A stretch of DNA of 64,000 nt from Nepenthes gracilis (lineage: Eukaryota; Streptophyta; Magnoliopsida; Caryophyllales; Nepenthaceae). The first letter of the stretch is position 1. Every line of letters starts with the position of its first letter. The notes under the pieces were generated by a model. That model did no database searches. It worked only from the letters and a program-made list of their open reading frames with translations, and was not told where the DNA came from. Made by a program: the position numbers and the translations under genes. Below are positions 62,601 through 64,000 of this stretch, piece after piece. The DNA lies in assembly GCA_033239525.1 (NCBI GenBank), contig BSYO01000002.1, forward strand, positions 26,952,068 to 27,016,067. Direction: 5' to 3'.

Positions 62601-62702
62601 CTTGTTTGAGAGGAAGATTTTGAGGACTACGGCTATGAAGATTAGTGAAGCTAGCAACGATGGCAGCAAGCCTTCTTCCATTAGCAACTGCAAGGAAGCC
62701 AT
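59682..62702 (-). pseudogene. CYP71-type cytochrome P450, copy D
   Basis: Exon 1 (61785-62702) is complete and open: 306 codons with membrane anchor (12-31), PPSPPKLP hinge, WRHIR C-helix, and the GTAAGT donor. Intron 60303-61784 carries the MITE-like insert. Exon 2 (59682-60302) keeps the [18 protein letters not shown] helix and NPDRF, but has many small differences from copy B. They fall near 59700, 59780, 59814, 59868, 59893, 60205 and 60281, and the CAG acceptor is changed to CGG at 60303. The heme loop is out of frame. As read, only an N-terminal half-P450 reading through the intron could be made. Most differences fall at CTG/CAG/CCGG positions. Nearest relative is copy C. Confidence 0.87.
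61490..61739. mobile_element. MITE-like insert in intron of P450 copy D
   Basis: About 232 bp between GTTGCACAC at 61490-61498 and 61731-61739, nearly identical to the insert in copy C. Confidence 0.55.
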
Positions 62703-63012
62703 CAGCTAGTTTTCGGCACGTTCTGGGGAGACTTCAAATGCTAAGTTTTAATATAACCAGTGTTCACGGCCTGAATCGTTGAGCATTTTTCATTTCCAAA
62801 AGTAAGGAAGAGTAAAACAATTTTAATTTACTATAAATATTTTATTTTATTATTTCTAAAATTGATTTATGTAATAAATGAGCATAATTTAATTTATATT
62901 GATGATTAATTAAATGAATACAAATTTATAAGATATCTAAAAAAGATATGTGAGTGTTTGTTGTGTGTAAAATTATATTTTATATATTAATATATTATTT
63001 GGTGTTTTAAAA

Positions 63013-63061
<49 letters not shown>

Positions 63062-63227
63062 GTATATGTATATGTATGTATGTATGTATATGTATATGTT
63101 GTACATATATAATCTAATTTAAATATTATAATATTTAAAAATCTTTTAGCTGGTAATATAAAACCGTTTGGTCAGTTATCCGATCAAATTAGCTTGATTA
63201 CTATTCTAATTTTTCTTGAATAATTTT
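62703..63227. other. 5'-flanking region of P450 copy D
   Basis: Near-identical to 47789-48316, including the compound microsatellite (63014-63100). Ends at the same target position where an LTR begins. Confidence 0.65.
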
Positions 63228-64000
63228 TGTTAGAGACATTTTGTCTAATTGGCATATTCCGTGACCATATATTTTATAGTATCGATGTCGGGTTGTAGGT
63301 TGTCGGGTTAAAGTGCGTTTTGTTCGGTCCGCCCTCCAGTCACTCGAGCCCGTCCAAAGCCTTCTCGCTCGCCTCTCGCTCGATACCCGCTCGAGCCTAA
63401 AATCCAGAAGGTCCCCGGCTCGCCAGGAGCTCGAGATCCACTCAAGCAGAAAATCCAATAGGGGGCCCGCTCGCTGAGCGCTCGAGCCCCGCTTAAGCGC
63501 CGGTCCAACGGGCAGAATTTTTAAACGCGTTTTTTGCTCAATTATAAATTCATACCTTATTTTCTTGAAACCCTAAGCACGCCACAGTCTTTGTTAAAAT
63601 CTTGGGAAGCCATTAAACTTGAGAAGAAAGTCTTACATGCTTCATTATTTTAGCTTCTCTTGAGAAAACCAATAAGACATAACTTTGAGCTTCATGATCT
63701 AAATAGTTTTCTCACTATTTTTCTTTTTCTTTTTCCATTCAAATCTTCCATCCTTCTACCTACGTTGGAGACGTTGGTTCGTGAAGAAGGAGACTCGTTC
63801 ATGATTGGCAATTCAAGTGGTTCGAGGAAAGATTGACGTGAAGACCGAAAAGAGTCCGGTTCCGTTGCTGCGGGCAAATCCAAGGAGTTCCTTGGTAGGG
63901 ATCACGTGACGGGAGTAAGTCGGCTAGGTTAGCGCGTCGTTACCGCCCGGTCTGTAAGTTAATTTTCATAGTGCATTGCTTCCCGGCCGTTTGAGGCCCG
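63228..64000 (+). repeat. LTR of gag-only element upstream of copy D (cut by window end)
   Basis: Begins TGTTAGAGACATT after AATTTT, at the same spacer position as the LTR at 48317. It matches that 5' LTR more closely than the 3' LTR (e.g. shared GCGTCGTTACCGCCCGGTCT). Runs off the window, so whether a whole element follows is unknown. Confidence 0.8.

Noticed and set aside
61656..62702. 348-codon frame as a complete short P450
   Set aside because: The last ~42 codons read through the GTAAGT donor into the intron; real coding ends at 61785.
62703..63227. TATA-like strings upstream of P450 copies as promoters
   Set aside because: The region is so AT-rich that TATA-like matches are expected by chance, and no other promoter evidence is available.
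1..64000. tRNA, rRNA or other structured RNA genes
   Set aside because: No convincing tRNA arms, rRNA or snRNA motifs were seen; primer-binding sites only mimic tRNA 3' ends.

Overview
This window looks like a TE-dense intergenic or heterochromatic stretch of a eudicot (probably woody) plant genome. The evidence is AT-rich, intron-bearing DNA, several families of plant LTR retrotransposons, and a head-to-tail array of plant CYP71-clan cytochrome P450 copies. The P450s resemble the CYP71AP group of woody eudicots as I remember it; the species cannot be named from the sequence. I see no bacterial, organellar or viral replicon, and no intact housekeeping gene.

The backbone is a tandem array of one unit on the minus strand. 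Each unit contains a two-exon CYP71-type P450 gene (exon 1 of 918 bp, phase-0 intron of about 1.3-1.55 kb, exon 2 of about 624 bp) plus a long AT-rich spacer. Five copies are visible: A (4951-12947), B (20632-23723), E (exon 2 fragment, 34959-35422), C (44767-47788) and D (59682-62702). None reads as an intact gene. A has two LTR-retrotransposon insertions, a deleted exon 1 middle and lost key residues. B has an intact exon 1 and nearly intact exon 2, but its splice acceptor and AGTDTT region are altered. C and D, a recent duplicate pair, have good exon 1 sequence and a heavily indel-ridden exon 2. E is cut off by a gypsy element.

The spacers share a fixed set of older features. These are a degenerate tandem repeat of about 98 bp (three spacers), and a pair of inverted, related gypsy LTR remnants flanking about 1.3-1.6 kb (three spacers). 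Introns B, C and D also carry a MITE-like insert bounded by a 9-10 bp direct repeat. These features were therefore present before the array expanded.

Younger or separate mobile DNA fills the rest: (i) a gypsy Tat-type remnant at 1-1980; (ii) a gypsy-type solo LTR (7038-7800) and a 3'-truncated Ty1/copia element (8166-12910) inside gene A; (iii) a nested patchwork at 24287-27720 ending in a 2.46 kb LTR; (iv) a 5'-complete, 3'-truncated Ty3/gypsy Tat-lineage element (35423-43724, minus strand) with second (archaeal-type) RNase H, antisense ORF and a six-copy 40-bp tandem repeat; (v) a non-autonomous gag-only copia-type element (48317-52599), whose LTR recurs at the same target site upstream of copy D (63228-64000).

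The main points for a second look are the clustering of exon 2 differences at CTG/CAG/CCGG positions (possible methylation-linked base-calling artefact, which would change the pseudogene verdict), the Tat element with antisense ORF and nascent satellite, and the duplication history recorded by shared insertions. I did not find a convincing new biological system beyond these.
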